A stretch of DNA of 64,000 nt from Mercenaria mercenaria. Its lineage: Eukaryota > Mollusca > Bivalvia > Venerida > Veneridae. The first letter of the stretch is position 1. Each line of letters opens with the position of its first letter. A program made the position numbers and the translations under genes. Location of the stretch: assembly GCF_021730395.1 (NCBI RefSeq), contig NC_069364.1, positions 85,641,972 through 85,705,971 of the forward strand. The letters are read 5' to 3'. The notes below the pieces were generated by a model. That model did not search any database. It was not told the DNA's origin and worked only from the letters and a program-made list of their open reading frames with translations. This document shows, piece by piece, positions 1 to 12,010 of this stretch.

Positions 1-844
1 TTATAACATGTTTACTGTCAAGGTGATGAATGGTACACGTTTTCAACGAAAGCTTGATTTCAGACCTATTACACTATTTTGATATACTTTTTTTATAAAC
101 TTGATAGTATGTCATCTATGTATATGGAATATCAATAAAATTCTAGTGGATTTTATTTGAAATAAAGAATTAATTTGTTAACAGCCGGATTTAGTAGCGT
201 TCACTGTGTAAGGGGGAAAACGTCATTCCGGTTATAATAAACGGTACGGAACAGGAAAAAGCAAACACTGTCGTAATTTATTTGCCGTAAAACGTACAAT
301 AATTCGTGGCCCAAAATCATTTGCTGGGAAGTGTAACTTTGTTTTGTGTAAAATTTCCAACATTTATTTGTTGTCATAGGTAAGCAGCTAACTCTAGCGA
401 ATTTTTTAGCTCGTTTATTCATAGAAACTTAGTTTTGTTACGTTTGCAATCCTGTCCTCACTCTGGTCAGTTACAGAAATTTTCGATCATTTTTAGTCGA
501 TCGTCAGGTCTACTGTAGGATTTTGAAATAAGGCAAAGCCTCAGAGCGAGCTCAATTAAATCGGGTTTAGATTAAAAGAAATATATTACTAAAAATCTAT
601 TCACTACTCAATAGAAAGTGAAAATTTGCAAGTAACTTCATTTGAAAGGGTAGACACTGCTCTAGTGGACCCCGGAATTTAACAGTGCGCATGCGCAGCA
701 AGTCAGGGTGTGTGGGGCAAGGCGGGGGTGTGGGGGCAGCAGCCCCAAACATATTCATGTAAAAATAAAGCTACCACTTATATAGTTCAATAACATTAAA
801 CTTGCACAGGGCGCCTTTTAATATTTGGACGTTCAACATGTCGG
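1..844. other. Non-coding flank, nothing recognised
   Basis: AT-rich sequence with stops in all frames and no exon-like segment bounded by good splice sites. A short GC-rich patch around 680-750 contains GCGCATGCGC and runs of G but matches no feature known to me. Confidence 0.5.
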
Positions 845-1228
845 GTGCGACACCTTATGTACCAGTCACTTTATGTACCACTTTGACACTTAGTGTACCA
901 CCTATATATTATATAGTAATTGTATCTCATTGTATAGCACTGTCAATATGTGATAATTACCTGTGAAAACAACTTTGATTTAATCAGCTTTAGTCCATAG
1001 AATGTTGTTAACATTCCTATGTGCATATAAATTACCTTATTAATTATGACAATTAACATTTAATTTAGTAAAAAAAACATTTCAAGTAACATAAAATAAA
1101 ATATTTTCATCAAATCAAAACAAAAATGATCATCTACTATATATCATATAATTATGTGGTACATAAGGTGTCCAAAGTGGTAGATAAAGTGCTGGTACAT
1201 AAAGTGTCTGGTACATAAAGTGACACAT
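845..1228. mobile_element. MITE with long terminal inverted repeats made of iterated CTTTATGTACCA
   Basis: The left arm (845-915) and right arm (about 1150-1228) are inverted copies of each other. Each arm is built from two or three direct iterations of a CTTTATGTACCA-type motif spaced about 17-20 bases apart. The arms flank an AT-rich centre with no coding capacity. A non-autonomous DNA transposon with TIR sub-repeats is the best reading; I cannot name the superfamily because no target duplication is clear. Confidence 0.6.
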
Positions 1229-2570
1229 TCCAACATGTCCATGTGTCAAGTTTAATCGAATGACAGCCCTTTGCATAGCACAGATTTCGACCTTATTTTA
1301 TTGAAGTGTAATGTAGGAAAACTCTCAAACACGTGATATATTGGTTTACCATAATGAAAACTGCAACTCCAATCACTTCCCTGACACATTACATAGATTC
1401 TTCTAGCATAATTTGATGAAATATCATGAACAATACAACACTGAATAAATATATATAATCAATTGTACATGCTTAGACGAAAAATACGTTTAGCCTACGG
1501 CACTAGTGAAAAATCTGCGGCCATTATGTACCGCCGAATGCACGTGGACTAGCCTTTCAAACTGCTTTGATATGAACTAATAATTTATTGAAATAACTTC
1601 TAATTAGATCTAAATTAAAACCAATAAATGCTGGTTACATCCATTGATTATAAACATATGCATACTACATAGACAATACGTTAGTAACGGGCCGCATTTT
1701 TTTTCAAAGCCGACCGTGAGACTATTTTTTTCGTCTAAAATCATTCTTTATAATAAAGAAGATTTGACAGTTTCGTGTTGTGTTGCGAAAGTGTATGGAT
1801 GTAAATTTCACTTTGAGAGTGCAGACATATCTTCAATATTTTCAGTAAGACAGTATGTTCAATTGGTGTGTAAACTAGGTTTCTTTGTCCGTTGTTGGTA
1901 TTTAGTTATCGCTTTTCAGTCAGTTCCACCGTGAACTTGTAAAACCTTCCGCAAGATATTTTGCAGAAGGCTCTAAAGGGAAATTTATACTTTCAATAAA
2001 ACGTTGGACTATATGAAATGTCAAAATCGTAAAATATTGAAGTCCGACGTTTATTTATAGAACTACCCCTTATAATATTAATAGTCAAAATAATTTGACG
2101 GTTCAGATTGTTTTATATTTGTGACAGGCAATCTAAACGTCAAAACTTTGAAGGACCAAAATAATGGAAGTTAAATCATGGTATACAGTCATGTAAAGTT
2201 ATTGGTTTTATGTGGCGTGTAAACACATGGTAAACATTGATTGTGAACAGTACATAGAAAGGTTTAAATCACCAGAAAATTCGTAACTTTGGATATTATT
2301 TGATAATTTTAACATAGATTAATGAGAAATTGAATCCCCTTTCGATACATGTAAGTTATATTTTAATTTATGGCCAATTCGTGAAACAATCGACATTTAA
2401 ACCTATAGCATGTAAAGCGTCGGCAGCCAGAAGTTGCTTCAACTATTTTGGTCATTAGAGTGTTTCGATGCGAGTGGGGATATTGCCCATATGAAAAAAA
2501 TATTTCAATTTTTCCTAGGATCGCATCAAATTAGTTGGACTACCCCTTATAACTTTTGATTTCTAAAACA
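1229..2570. other. Non-coding, nothing recognised
   Basis: AT-rich with scattered stops. The phrase ACTACCCCTTATAA occurs twice (about 2063 and 2540), suggesting an old degraded repeat. The 5' untranslated exon(s) of the YccV-domain gene probably lie in this stretch or further upstream but cannot be placed. Confidence 0.4.
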
Positions 2571-3925
2571 TTTTTATGCCCCCGAAGGGAGGCATATTAG
2601 TTTTCAACTGTCTGTCCGTTAGTTCGTTCGTTCATTAGTCACAACGTTAACTTTTTGCACGAAGGCACTTTACTCGCGAACCACTGCACCCAGGACCTTC
2701 AAACTTCACACGCTGGTAGTACTTATTGATTACACCACCCCTACTGACTTTGGGGTCACCAAGTCAAAGGTCAAGGCCACAGGGGCCAATGTTACTTTTT
2801 TGCATGAAGGCACTTTACTCGCGAACCACTACACCCAGGACCTTCAAGCTTCACGTGCTGATACGACTTATTGAGTACACCACCCCTACTGACTTTGGGG
2901 TCACCAGGTCAAAGGTCAAGGTCACAGGGGCCAACGTTAACTTTTTGCATGAAGGCACTTTACGCGCGAACCACTGCACCCAGGACCTTTAAACTTCACA
3001 TGCTGATAGTACTTATTGAGTACACCACCCCTACTGACTTTGGGGCCACCAGGTCGAAGGTCAAGGTCACAGGGGCCAACGTTAACTTTTTGCATGAAGG
3101 CACTTTACTCGCGAACCACTGCACCCAGGACCTGCGAACTTCACATGCTGATAGTACTTATTGATTACACCACCCATACTGACTTTGGGGTCACCAGGTC
3201 AAAGGTCAAGGTCACAGGGGCCAACGTTAACTTTTTGCATGAAGGCACTTTACTCGCGAACCAGTGCACCCAGGACCTTCAAACTTCACATGCTGATAGT
3301 ACTTATTGAGTACACCACCCCTACTGACTTTGGGGTCACTAGGTCAAAGGTCAAGGTCACAGGGGCCAACGTTAACTTTTTGCATGAAGGCACTTTACTC
3401 GTGAACCACTGCACCCAGGACCTTCAAACTTCACATGCTGATAGTACTTATTGAGTACACTACCCCTACTGACTTTGGGGTTACCAGGTCAAAGGTCAAG
3501 GTCACAGGGGCCAACGTTAACTTTTTGCATGAAGGCACTTTACTCGCGAACCACTGCACCCAGGACCTTCAAACTTCACGTGCTGATAGTACTTATTGAG
3601 TACACCACCCCAACTGACTTTGGGGTCACCAGGTCAAAGGTCAAGGTCACAGGGGCCAACGTTAACTTTTTGCATGAAGGCACTTTACTCGTGAACCACT
3701 GCACCCAGGACCTTCAAACTTCACATGCTGATAGTACTTATTGAGTACACTACCCCTACTGACTTTGGGGTCACCAGGTCAAAGGTCAAGGTCACAGGGG
3801 CCAACGTTAACTTTTTGCATGAAGGCACTTTACTCGCGAACCACTGCACCCAGGCTCTTCAGAGCTTATGAACATTGTAATGTTGCCTTCTTGCCGACTT
3901 TAAATAAAACTTATCTTATCTTACG
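2571..3925 (+). mobile_element. T-run/hairpin element with nine 145-bp internal tandem repeats
   Basis: It opens with TTTTTATGCCCCCGAAGG and an immediate hairpin (ATGCCCCC pairing with GGAGGCAT). There follow about nine head-to-tail copies of a 145-bp unit containing GGTCAAAGGTCAAGGTCACA. The end is marked by a tail with ACTTTAAATAAAACTTATC. Units are mostly over 95% alike, so the array is recent. The same architecture recurs in at least six other places in the window. It is non-autonomous; a Helentron-associated (HINE) or 'pearl'-type bivalve element is the likeliest class, by inference from architecture only. Confidence 0.6.
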
Positions 3926-4105
3926 TCATTTCTCGCACGAATTCTTAGTGACTTATGTCCCCTTTTTACTTAGTGTGTGTTGTTACTAAATGGATTTTAT
4001 TCACCTGTAAAATGCATTTAATTTCATGGATTGTCATGGATGGAATGTAAACACGTTTCAAGATATTAATATATTTTCATACATTGCAGGTGCTAAACCA
4101 ATGTG

Positions 4106-7100
4106 ATGGACAGGAGAGCTGGGTTACAGCTAGGTGTACTGCTTTTGGCAGTTCCAGTTCAATATCTAGTCTCACAGTGGATGTTCAGTACAGAATCTCA
4201 GAGGAGTTACGCAATCAGGAAGTGAGTGTCAGCTGTTTGTTTATCAGATGTAAATAGGGCTGTCATGATTTTCTTGTATTTGATTAACTTTTTATCAAAT
4301 GGTAAAAAAGTTTTTATTAATAAATATGTAATAAATTAATAATAATAATATCTACAGAGAGCATCTCTTCTTTTCAGCTTGATAAATGAAGCATCAGGTT
4401 TGACTGATGATTATTTCTCATGGAAGTCCTGGAAAAAGTGGTGTGCTAAGATTATAAGCAACATATCACCCTACAACTCAATGCCACATTTTGAGGGTGA
4501 GGATGATCCCAATGGAGAATCTCCAGCTGTTGAAGTTATTAATCACATGGACCCTAAAGGCTATTTTGCAGGTACCCTTTTGTCCTTCTTTTATATATTC
4601 TGATGTAATTTAATATTATGGTTTATATTATTGTTTATAGTTCAAACATCTTTTTTATTCAATGACAAATAAAAGATTTTCGAAAAAATGACCAACTTAT
4701 TTCCGTATTATTTCATAACTGAATAAATTAGTCCACTAAGTGGTACAAAATAAATGAGAATTCATAGTTCTGTCTACTATGGATCTCTCATTTATGGGCC
4801 AGCTGTCCCTTTACTGACTAAAGGAATGTAAAATATAATTTGAAGGTTGGAGATGGTGTAAGAAAGATGTTACCTACATGATTTTTACATAATTTTAGGA
4901 CTGGTATGTCCAGAAGTGGCCAAAATGTCATTTTGTTTCACAGCGCACTGACGTCACATGTTGTATTTAACCCTTGTAAAAGCAGGCTTTTTCTATTTAC
5001 TGTATATAAAAAATATATGTATAATGTAATGTATATTTCAGGTTCAGTTGAACCAAGAACATATCGACCCCCGGAAGTAAAGTATCGTATAGGACAGGTC
5101 GTTAAACACAAGAGATGGGGATATAGAGGTGTAATAGTTGGCTGGGATGAATTAACAAAGGTAATCCTGAGTAACAATACTTTTCAGAAATGAAATTCTG
5201 ATATTGTTGGTCAGTTCTATGGCTGCCTTTTTAGCGTAAAGTTTAGGCTTTGTCAGAAAAAGCAACAAGTATGTAGTTTTCTGTTAATTTATATATAATG
5301 TGTCTGTTTCACTGAAATTCACATGATATTTGAACATGCTGAGTGTCATCAAAATCATAATATAATTATTTTAATTTTCAACAAATCATTGGTTGTTTAT
5401 CCATATCAATTAATCAGTCAGGGGTGTAACTGTTTCAAGTTATTGCAGTTTATAACCCATTTGAGTTATTGCTTAAACATTCATAACTTGTTTCAGTTAT
5501 CATAAAATATTACAAAGCCCTCCTGTGCCAATTCCTCATTTTGAATGAGGCTAATGCAATTATTTCCTGAATCCTTGACCTTGTATCTTTCCAGCTATGC
5601 AGTAAAAATTTTTATGCAAGGCTGATAAAGTTTTAATAATTATTATATAATTATTTTAATTTCCAACAAATCATTGGTTGTTCATCCATATCAATTAATC
5701 AGTCAGGGGTGTAACTGTTTCAAGTTATTGCAATTTATAACCCATTTGAGTTATTGCTTAAACATTCATAACTTGTTTTAGTTATCATAAAATATTACAA
5801 AGCCCTCCTGTGCCAATTCCTCATTTTGAATGAGGCTAATGCAATTATTTCCTGAATCCTTGACCTTGTATCTTTCCAGCTATGCAGTAAAAAATTTTAT
5901 GCACCTTTTAAAGCTATAAAACTCTTAATATCCCATTATGCTTATCAGGTCATGCTCAGACTAAAAGAGAATTTGATTAACCATAGTTTGCTACTAATTT
6001 CACTTTAAAGGTCACTTTGTGAGTACAGCAGAAAGACTTTTTGTGCCCCCCCCCCCCCCCCCCCCCCCCATGAGTGATGGGGGCATATAGATTTGCTCTT
6101 GTCCGTCCTCCGTCCGTCCTTCCGAAAATGTTGTGTCGCGTCTAGCTCCAAAAGTATTTGACCTAGAGTCACAAAACTTTACAGGAATGTTGGTCAGCAT
6201 GTGTAATTGTGCACCTGGGGTTGCGTGTCCGGATTCATTCAGTCATGTAGGAGTTATGGCCCCTGACTTTGTAAAAATTGGTCATTTTAGTGTTGTGTCG
6301 CGCCTAGCTCCGAAAGTATTTGACGTAGAGTCACAAAACTTTACAGGAATGTTGGTCAGCATATGTAGTTGTGCACTGGGGTTTCGCGTCCGGATTCATT
6401 CAGTATTGTAGAAGTTATGGCCACTTACTTTGTAAAAATTGGTCATTTTAGTGTTGTGTTGCGCCTAGCTCCAAAAGTATTCGACCTTAAGTCACAAAAC
6501 TTTACAGGAATGTTGGTCAGCATGTGTAGTTGTGCACCTGGGGTTTCGCGTCCGGATTTATTCAGTTTTGTAGGAGTAACGGCCTTTGACTTAGTAAAAA
6601 ATTTGTCGTTTTAATGTTGTGTCGTGCGTAGCTCCAAAAGTATTCGACCTTGAGTCACCAAAGTTTACAGGAATGTTGGTCAGCATGTGCAGTTGTGCAC
6701 CTGGGGTTTCGCGTCTGGATTCATTCAGTATTGTAGGAGTTATGACCCCTGACTTATTTTGTTTTTTAAGTTTTTTCATTACACAAGACCAGACTTCTTG
6801 TCCAGACTTACTCAAAAAAAAAGTTTGTGAAACATGTATGTTAAAATGTACTTGACCTAGAATCATAAAATATTATAGGATTGTTTTATAGCCTGTGAAG
6901 TGTTCTCTTTAGGATTTTGCTCAGCTAGGCCAGAGTTAGGGCTAACTAAGTGAAAAATACACATAAGATTCTTAAGTTTGTGTTGCAAACATCTTAAAAG
7001 TTATTTAACCTGAGTCATAAAACTATGTTACAGTGGCAGGAGGCGGGCACCTGTGTTCTATGGACACACATCTAGTTTTGAATAACTTACCTGAGTTAAC

Positions 7101-10100
7101 TATATTTTATAACTAATACAGGTTATAAAATGCTTGAAAAAGTAACTGAAATAAGTTACACAAATTAAAACAGTTACACCCCTGACTGCTAAACAAAAAA
7201 AAATAACAAACATGTTTATATCTATTTGTGGGACTGCCACATTTTGAAAATTATTAGTACATTACAGGTTGAATAGAGAAGGTGTAATTCTTTTGACCTG
7301 TAGCACTATGCCGAATAAAAGGCTTGAAGGCAATTATATGACCTAAATTATGTCAGTTATTTTAAAACACCAAAAGAAACAGTTTTCTAAATGCCTGTTT
7401 GTATGGTTAGTGTTTAAGAATTTTTTTTCAACAATATTTCTGTTTAGTCCAGATGGTCAGTTAATGTAACCAATATTTCTTGGCTCAGTACCACTACTTA
7501 CTTTTTTCTCTTAAAACTTTAACATATAAAGAACTGGCAAAGTACATAGCTAGGACCAAATTGAAAAAGCTGCAATTTAAAATGAATATTTTATAGATAC
7601 AGTCTATGTATACAGACCGACAACAGTCTTTCATGAATTATTTACTGTTTGATGTATTGTGTGCTTTTAGTGTCTGCTTAGATATTTATGAAGTGAAAAT
7701 CAAGCTTTATTGTTTTACAGGCTTCATGTTCATAACACCATTAAGACTCTGTAACATTTGTTTATATTTGTTCAGATTCTTAAAAAAAATGACGGGCTAG
7801 ATTGTGTACCCCCATTTGGCCTGTTACGGCAATTTTTCCCAATTTGTACTCCTTTCAGTCAAGCTGGTTGCACGTGCATCAATTTGGTACACATGCATGA
7901 CATGTTATTGATTTGCTGTCCTTATTAATAAAACATCTGTTGGCATGAAAAGTTTTGGTTTTCATTATACATGCGAAATATTAATGAAGATAATGTTATT
8001 TTTGTATGTTGCAGGCTCCAGAATATTGGATAAAACACAATCATCCACCTGGGAAAGAGGTAAAATCAACAGATAGTATAATGTTCTTATACAATACATA
8101 TACCTTTTCTCTCTAATTTTCGGAATTTAAATGTTACAGTGCTGTGAACTACATGTAATTAACATTTATTGTTGTTTTTGTGGGGTTTTTTTATGGTTTT
8201 GTCACTCCAAAAATTTAAATCCCAACAAATAAGAATGTTCCAATTAATTTTATATTTAAAATTTGAAATCCTCAAATTTAAACCCCCATGAAATAACCTT
8301 TAATGCCAAAACCATGAAATTTATTGTGAGTGAAATTCAGTGATTTTACAGTATTGGTTCATTTTAAACCTTACCCTACTGAATTTCTATAATGAACTAG
8401 TCCATCTTTCAATTTGGACAGTACCATAAAATAATTAACTGTTAAAAGGGGTGCTTATCAAAAGATACTGACTGAATGGCAGACAGTGCAGATCTTGATC
8501 AGACTGCATGGTCGCAAAGGCAGAATCATTTGTGTCCAGCATGATAAGGGTTAACAATCATTGTCTTAATGGTTCGTTGAACGTGAAACCAGTTGACAGG
8601 TCAGTTATCACAGAAAATCTACTTAAAAATTCAAGGACAAGTAAAATGAAATATTTACGTGTTTCGAAATGGCCGTACGTATATTTGTATATTTTACAGT
8701 TAAGGAAAAGTAGGTGCAGTTACTGAGATTATTAAAATGTACTGTAATACAAAGTAGAGTAAAAAGTAAAAGGAAAATCTATAGTTAATAGAAGTTTCTG
8801 TACAATACTGAGTCTAGTATTATGTTTCAGTAAGTAAGGATGTCATGACAGTAATTTATGTCTCAAGGGACTTAGTGTCCAAACTGCCAAGTTGATTTTG
8901 AATCATTTGCCATACAACTCTGTGGGTTTGAAAGCAGTTTTTGTGTGAGGAAGCCATCCAGCTGGGTAAAAGAAGGTCAGTGGTTCTACCAAAGTGCCCC
9001 GTTGTGCCAAAGTAATGCTCAGAGCTGCACCTGGGGTCTTCCTCTCCCATTCAAAGCTTGAAAGTTGCTGTATAATTTGAATTGTGTTAGTGTGACTAAA
9101 AATCCAACAAGAAAAAAAAAACAGTATCAAATGCTTCATAACAAAAGGTCAGATATTACTTACAGAACGTGGCGCACATGTGTGTAGTTTAAATTTGCCT
9201 TGTCTAATAAAAATCCTTGGTGCTGAGATATTCAATGTGTGGGTGAAAAATTCATTTTTGTACTGTTAAATGCTAAATAACTTAACCTTTATTTTGCTGG
9301 TGGCAAATAATTTTGCCTTTGCGACCAGTGCAGACTAAGATCAGACTGCATGGATATCAGACTGCACATCCATGCAGTCTGATCATGGTCTGCACTGTTC
9401 GCTGTTCAGTCAGTAAATGTTAAGTGAATACCCCTTTGAATAATAAGTGGTACTGCCCAAATTGAATGATGGACCAGTCCATTTTAGAAATTTAGCAGGG
9501 TAAAGGTTAAAAGAGCTTTTATCTTTCAGCATTGGAGAACACAACCAAACTATGCAATTTTAGTAGATACTCGAGACAGACTGGCTCCACAGATCACTTA
9601 TGTGCCACAAGAAAATTTAGAAATCATCATAAATGTGCAGGTAAAACTAACAGATTGTTTCAGATAGGTTTAGAAGTTTGTCCAGAAATGTTTTGAAGCA
9701 ACCCGTCTACAATATTTTTCCATTACAACTTCTTTTTGTTGTGGGCCTACTTTGCGATGCATGGCTCAATGGCTGTGTTTGGGGTGCTCTATGCTACCGG
9801 GAAATCTACCCTTACCTTATATCTTTTTTAGTTAATTGATAATTGCCTTAATTACTCAATATGGAGAGTATAAGCCTACCAGTTTATAGGTTCAGTAGTT
9901 GATGGTTAGGCAAGAGGAATTATCTGTGTGCTGATTGGACAGAAATACCAATAGGAAGAGTACAAGTCTGTAAAAATTAAAATCTAATGATGATAGAACA
10001 TCATAATTAATCAAATGGTTGATGCGTATAATTAGATTTACCTCTAAATATTATACTCCACTGGGTTATAAACCTTCGATGTTGCTCTTTGCAGAGCTGG

Positions 10101-10529
10101 AGCGGTCCTCTGCGCATGTCCAGAAGTGATTATCAGTTGGAGAGCACGGCAAAAATACCCAAATTATTGCATGTCCGCACGCATTTAGTGTATAACTGTG
10201 TATAATATACTGACCAAAGGTTATGGTTAGTGTCACCATGGTTACAAAATATATATATATTAAAGATACTTTTTGTTCAAATTGCTGAATCCGGTATATA
10301 CCAGAGTCTGTTATTTATACAGGCACTCCAGGTCTGCATTGAGTCACAGTCATAAACCTTTAACTTGCATGCAGAGTCGTCTTAAAGTACTGCAAGTATC
10401 AGAATAATGAAATTTGGACTTTCCTTACAGATACTTCATCCGAGTATAGAAGAATACTTTGAAAAATTTGACGGAGCCCAGTACTTACCGCGACCCTGGC
10501 TAAAGGCGGTCTATCCATATGACTACTGA
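4106..10529 (+). CDS. YccV/HspQ-like (hemimethylated DNA-binding type) domain protein, six exons
   Basis: Coding exons are 4106-4221, 4378-4571 (or from 4360), 5042-5160, 8015-8059, 9530-9640 and 10431-10529. Every junction is GT-AG and in phase, giving 227 residues; the alternative acceptor adds six. Residues 7-23 are hydrophobic, so the N-terminus is a signal peptide or membrane anchor. Residues 40-104 are acidic and unfamiliar. Residues about 116-195 form the YccV/HspQ fold region, with RIGQVVKHKRWGYRGVIVGW near its start and YVPQENLE near its end. A conserved-looking tail (HPSIEEYF, then FDGAQYLPRPWL) closes the protein. In vertebrates this module ends FBXO21; here it stands alone with no F-box. 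Bacterial HspQ acts in protein quality control, but the role of animal stand-alone forms is unknown to me. The start was chosen for the in-frame hydrophobic leader. Introns hold several repeats, and a MITE ends 20 bases before exon 5. Confidence 0.85.
5358..5905. repeat. Tandem duplication of a 285-bp segment (intronic)
   Basis: Two adjacent copies, about 5358-5642 and 5643-5905, are nearly identical at a 285-bp offset, for example in the phrase AGTCAGGGGTGTAACTG at 5416 and 5701. The unit includes the left terminal repeat of the surrounding DNA element. The high identity implies a recent event. Confidence 0.75.
5415..7188. mobile_element. DNA element with CAGTCAGGGGTGTAACTG inverted ends
   Basis: The 18-base end at 5415 (repeated at 5700 by the tandem duplication) is matched perfectly in inverted orientation at 7171-7188. 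The interior has no coding capacity and is interrupted by a T-run/hairpin element at 6038-7079. It lies in the third intron of the YccV-domain gene. Superfamily unassigned. Confidence 0.6.
6038..7079 (+). mobile_element. T-run/hairpin element with ~161-bp internal repeats and a 25-C run
   Basis: It begins TTTTTGTG followed by a run of about 25 C, then ATGAGTGATGGGGGCAT, which can pair back on the C run. Four clear and further degenerate copies of a ~161-bp unit follow, recognised by TCACAAAACTTTACAGGAATG. It ends with TATGGACACACATCTAG. An almost identical ending occurs in the element at 19835-20745. It is nested inside another DNA element in an intron. Confidence 0.6.
8365..8555 (-). mobile_element. 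Small TTAACCTTTA-ended MITE, copy 1 (inverted)
   Basis: Reverse-oriented and diverged copy of the family at 9282-9510 and 17365-17564. It shares the phrase around ATGGACCAGTCCATTTTAGA (in reverse) and the GGGTTAA/TTAACC ends. It is intronic. Confidence 0.55.
8845..9115 (+). mobile_element. SINE-like repeat, family B, copy 1
   Basis: Contains GAGGAAGCCATCCAGCTGG, AAGGTCAGTGGTTCTACC and GGTCTTCCTCT in the same order as copies at 15490-15775 and 18935-19115. The tail GTGTGACTAAAAATCCAACAAG matches the shared '(G)TTAAACCCAACAAA' type SINE ending, here diverged. There is no coding capacity. Confidence 0.55.
9282..9510 (+). mobile_element. Small TTAACCTTTA-ended MITE, copy 2
   Basis: The ends TTAACCTTTA and TAAAGGTTAA are inverted. 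The centre contains a strong dyad around TGCAGTCTGATC. It lies entirely in the intron and stops 20 bases before the next exon of the YccV-domain gene, so it could sit over the branch-point region. Confidence 0.65.
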
Positions 10530-10712
10530 GGGCACGTGTGTGTGATATAGCTCATCTGTGATCTGTGATCTTCAAGGATTTTTACACAATTATTCTTTTA
10601 ATGATATACTCCTCCATCGACGATTTACTGTCTGTTTCGGGTTTTGGCAATCTCTCCTTTGATTTCAGGGGTTTTGGGTTAGTTTGCTAAGTGCGTTATT
10701 TTATTGAAATAT
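10530..10712 (+). other. Presumed start of the 3' untranslated region of the YccV-domain gene
   Basis: It follows the stop codon directly. No AATAAA signal occurs within it. The nearest plausible signal downstream is TCAAATAAAG near 11332, beyond a repeat, so the real transcript end is not determined. Confidence 0.4.
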
Positions 10713-11075
10713 TGTTATGCCCTCTCTTTGAAGAAAAGTGGGTGTATTGTTTTGCTCGTGTCTGTTAGTTGATTGGTTTTTCTTTATAATAATAATAATT
10801 TGGTTTCTGATAGATACCTAGAGTGGGTTTTGTCCTACAATTAGCAGAATTTATACAATGATTGTGTATGGTCAAAAGGTGATAAATAATTTGTTTTAGG
10901 GTCAGTATGTCAAAGTCTCAGTGAATTGAAAAATGGTTTCTGACCAATATCTGGAAAATGGTATGAGCTACACTGATCAAACTTAAAGGCCATAGTGTAT
11001 ATGAAACTGAAAATCACACTTCTAATTAGTTAAGACCAGCCATCATGGGGTGCATTTGTGTTTAACAAACAGCTT
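10713..11075 (+). mobile_element. Degraded T-run/hairpin-family element
   Basis: It opens with TTGTTATGCCCTC and a stretch resembling the start of the element near 30420 (GTGTATTGTTTTGC). It ends with CCATCATGGGGTGCATTTGTG, close to the ending of the repeat near 23010. There is no coding capacity, and it may be transcribed as part of the upstream gene's 3' UTR. Confidence 0.4.
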
Positions 11076-11634
11076 TTGGTTTGTGATTTTTTAATTTCTG
11101 AAAAAACTTCACATTGCAAGAAGCTGCAGAAGGGTTAGTGATTACATTTTGTACATAGATTAAAGATGTATTTAATTTAAAGCTGAAAATCTAGTGAACA
11201 TTTCACTTTCAGTAAACACTGTAAAACATTGCACTAGATACCTTGCTTAAGGGCATTGTTCTTAAAGGACACTTCGAAATGAAAAAGTTTTCTGTTTTCG
11301 AAAGCATTTTATCAAGATTTTAGAAGACTTTTTCAAATAAAGCTGATCCATAAATTGCAGGGTCATTTTCAGGTGTGTTTATTAGGGGTTTGTTACTTTG
11401 AATATGAGAATGCAAAAACTTATATGATTCTTTGTAAGAAATATTTGAGTAAAACAATATTTTAAATACATGTATGTCTTACAGGTTAAATTGAAAGTTA
11501 AAGCATTGTTTTTTTGGTGTCATGTTAGCATAAGAAATCATTTTCATATCATTTTTTTTTTCTTTTGTACTTGTTTTAACAAACACAGAAACATTTAGGC
11601 AGAAAATTTCCAGCCAGATATATCGACATAGAAT

Positions 11635-11690
11635 TACGTAACTGAAATACTGTTGAAAAATGGCGCTAAACTCAAAACAGAACTTCATTT
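11635..11690 (+). mobile_element. SINE 3'-tail fragment, family A
   Basis: The phrase AACTGAAATACTGTTGAAAA followed by GGCGCTAAACTC matches the tail of the full SINE at 39241-39512. Only the 3' tail is present, as in a 5'-truncated insertion. Confidence 0.55.
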
Positions 11691-12010
11691 GCTAATACTT
11701 AATGAGCTCATGGAAATTTGTTGACCAGCCATCATCATTTTTCAATTAGCAACTTGATCAAATTTTCCAGAGTAGTATCAGCAGTCATTGATCATGATGG
11801 AAATACTTATATTGGCTGTAAGTATGAAACAAATATGTTTAATATTGCGACTTTTCAAGCAAATATAAGGTAGACTGTAATAATAAGTGGTTTTATGTTT
11901 AAGAGGGAAAAACTTATGGCAAATATTTGTAAAATCATGTTAACCTATTCAATTACTTCCTCATTGCTAATTTACTCCTTCCGAATGTGTTTTTCTCAGT
12001 TTCCTATGTA

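Noticed and set aside
2726-3989. Series of ~97-residue open frames in step with the 145-bp repeats
   Set aside because: They are one frame of a tandem repeat whose unit length is not a multiple of three, so each copy ends in the next. No start context or splice support; not genes.
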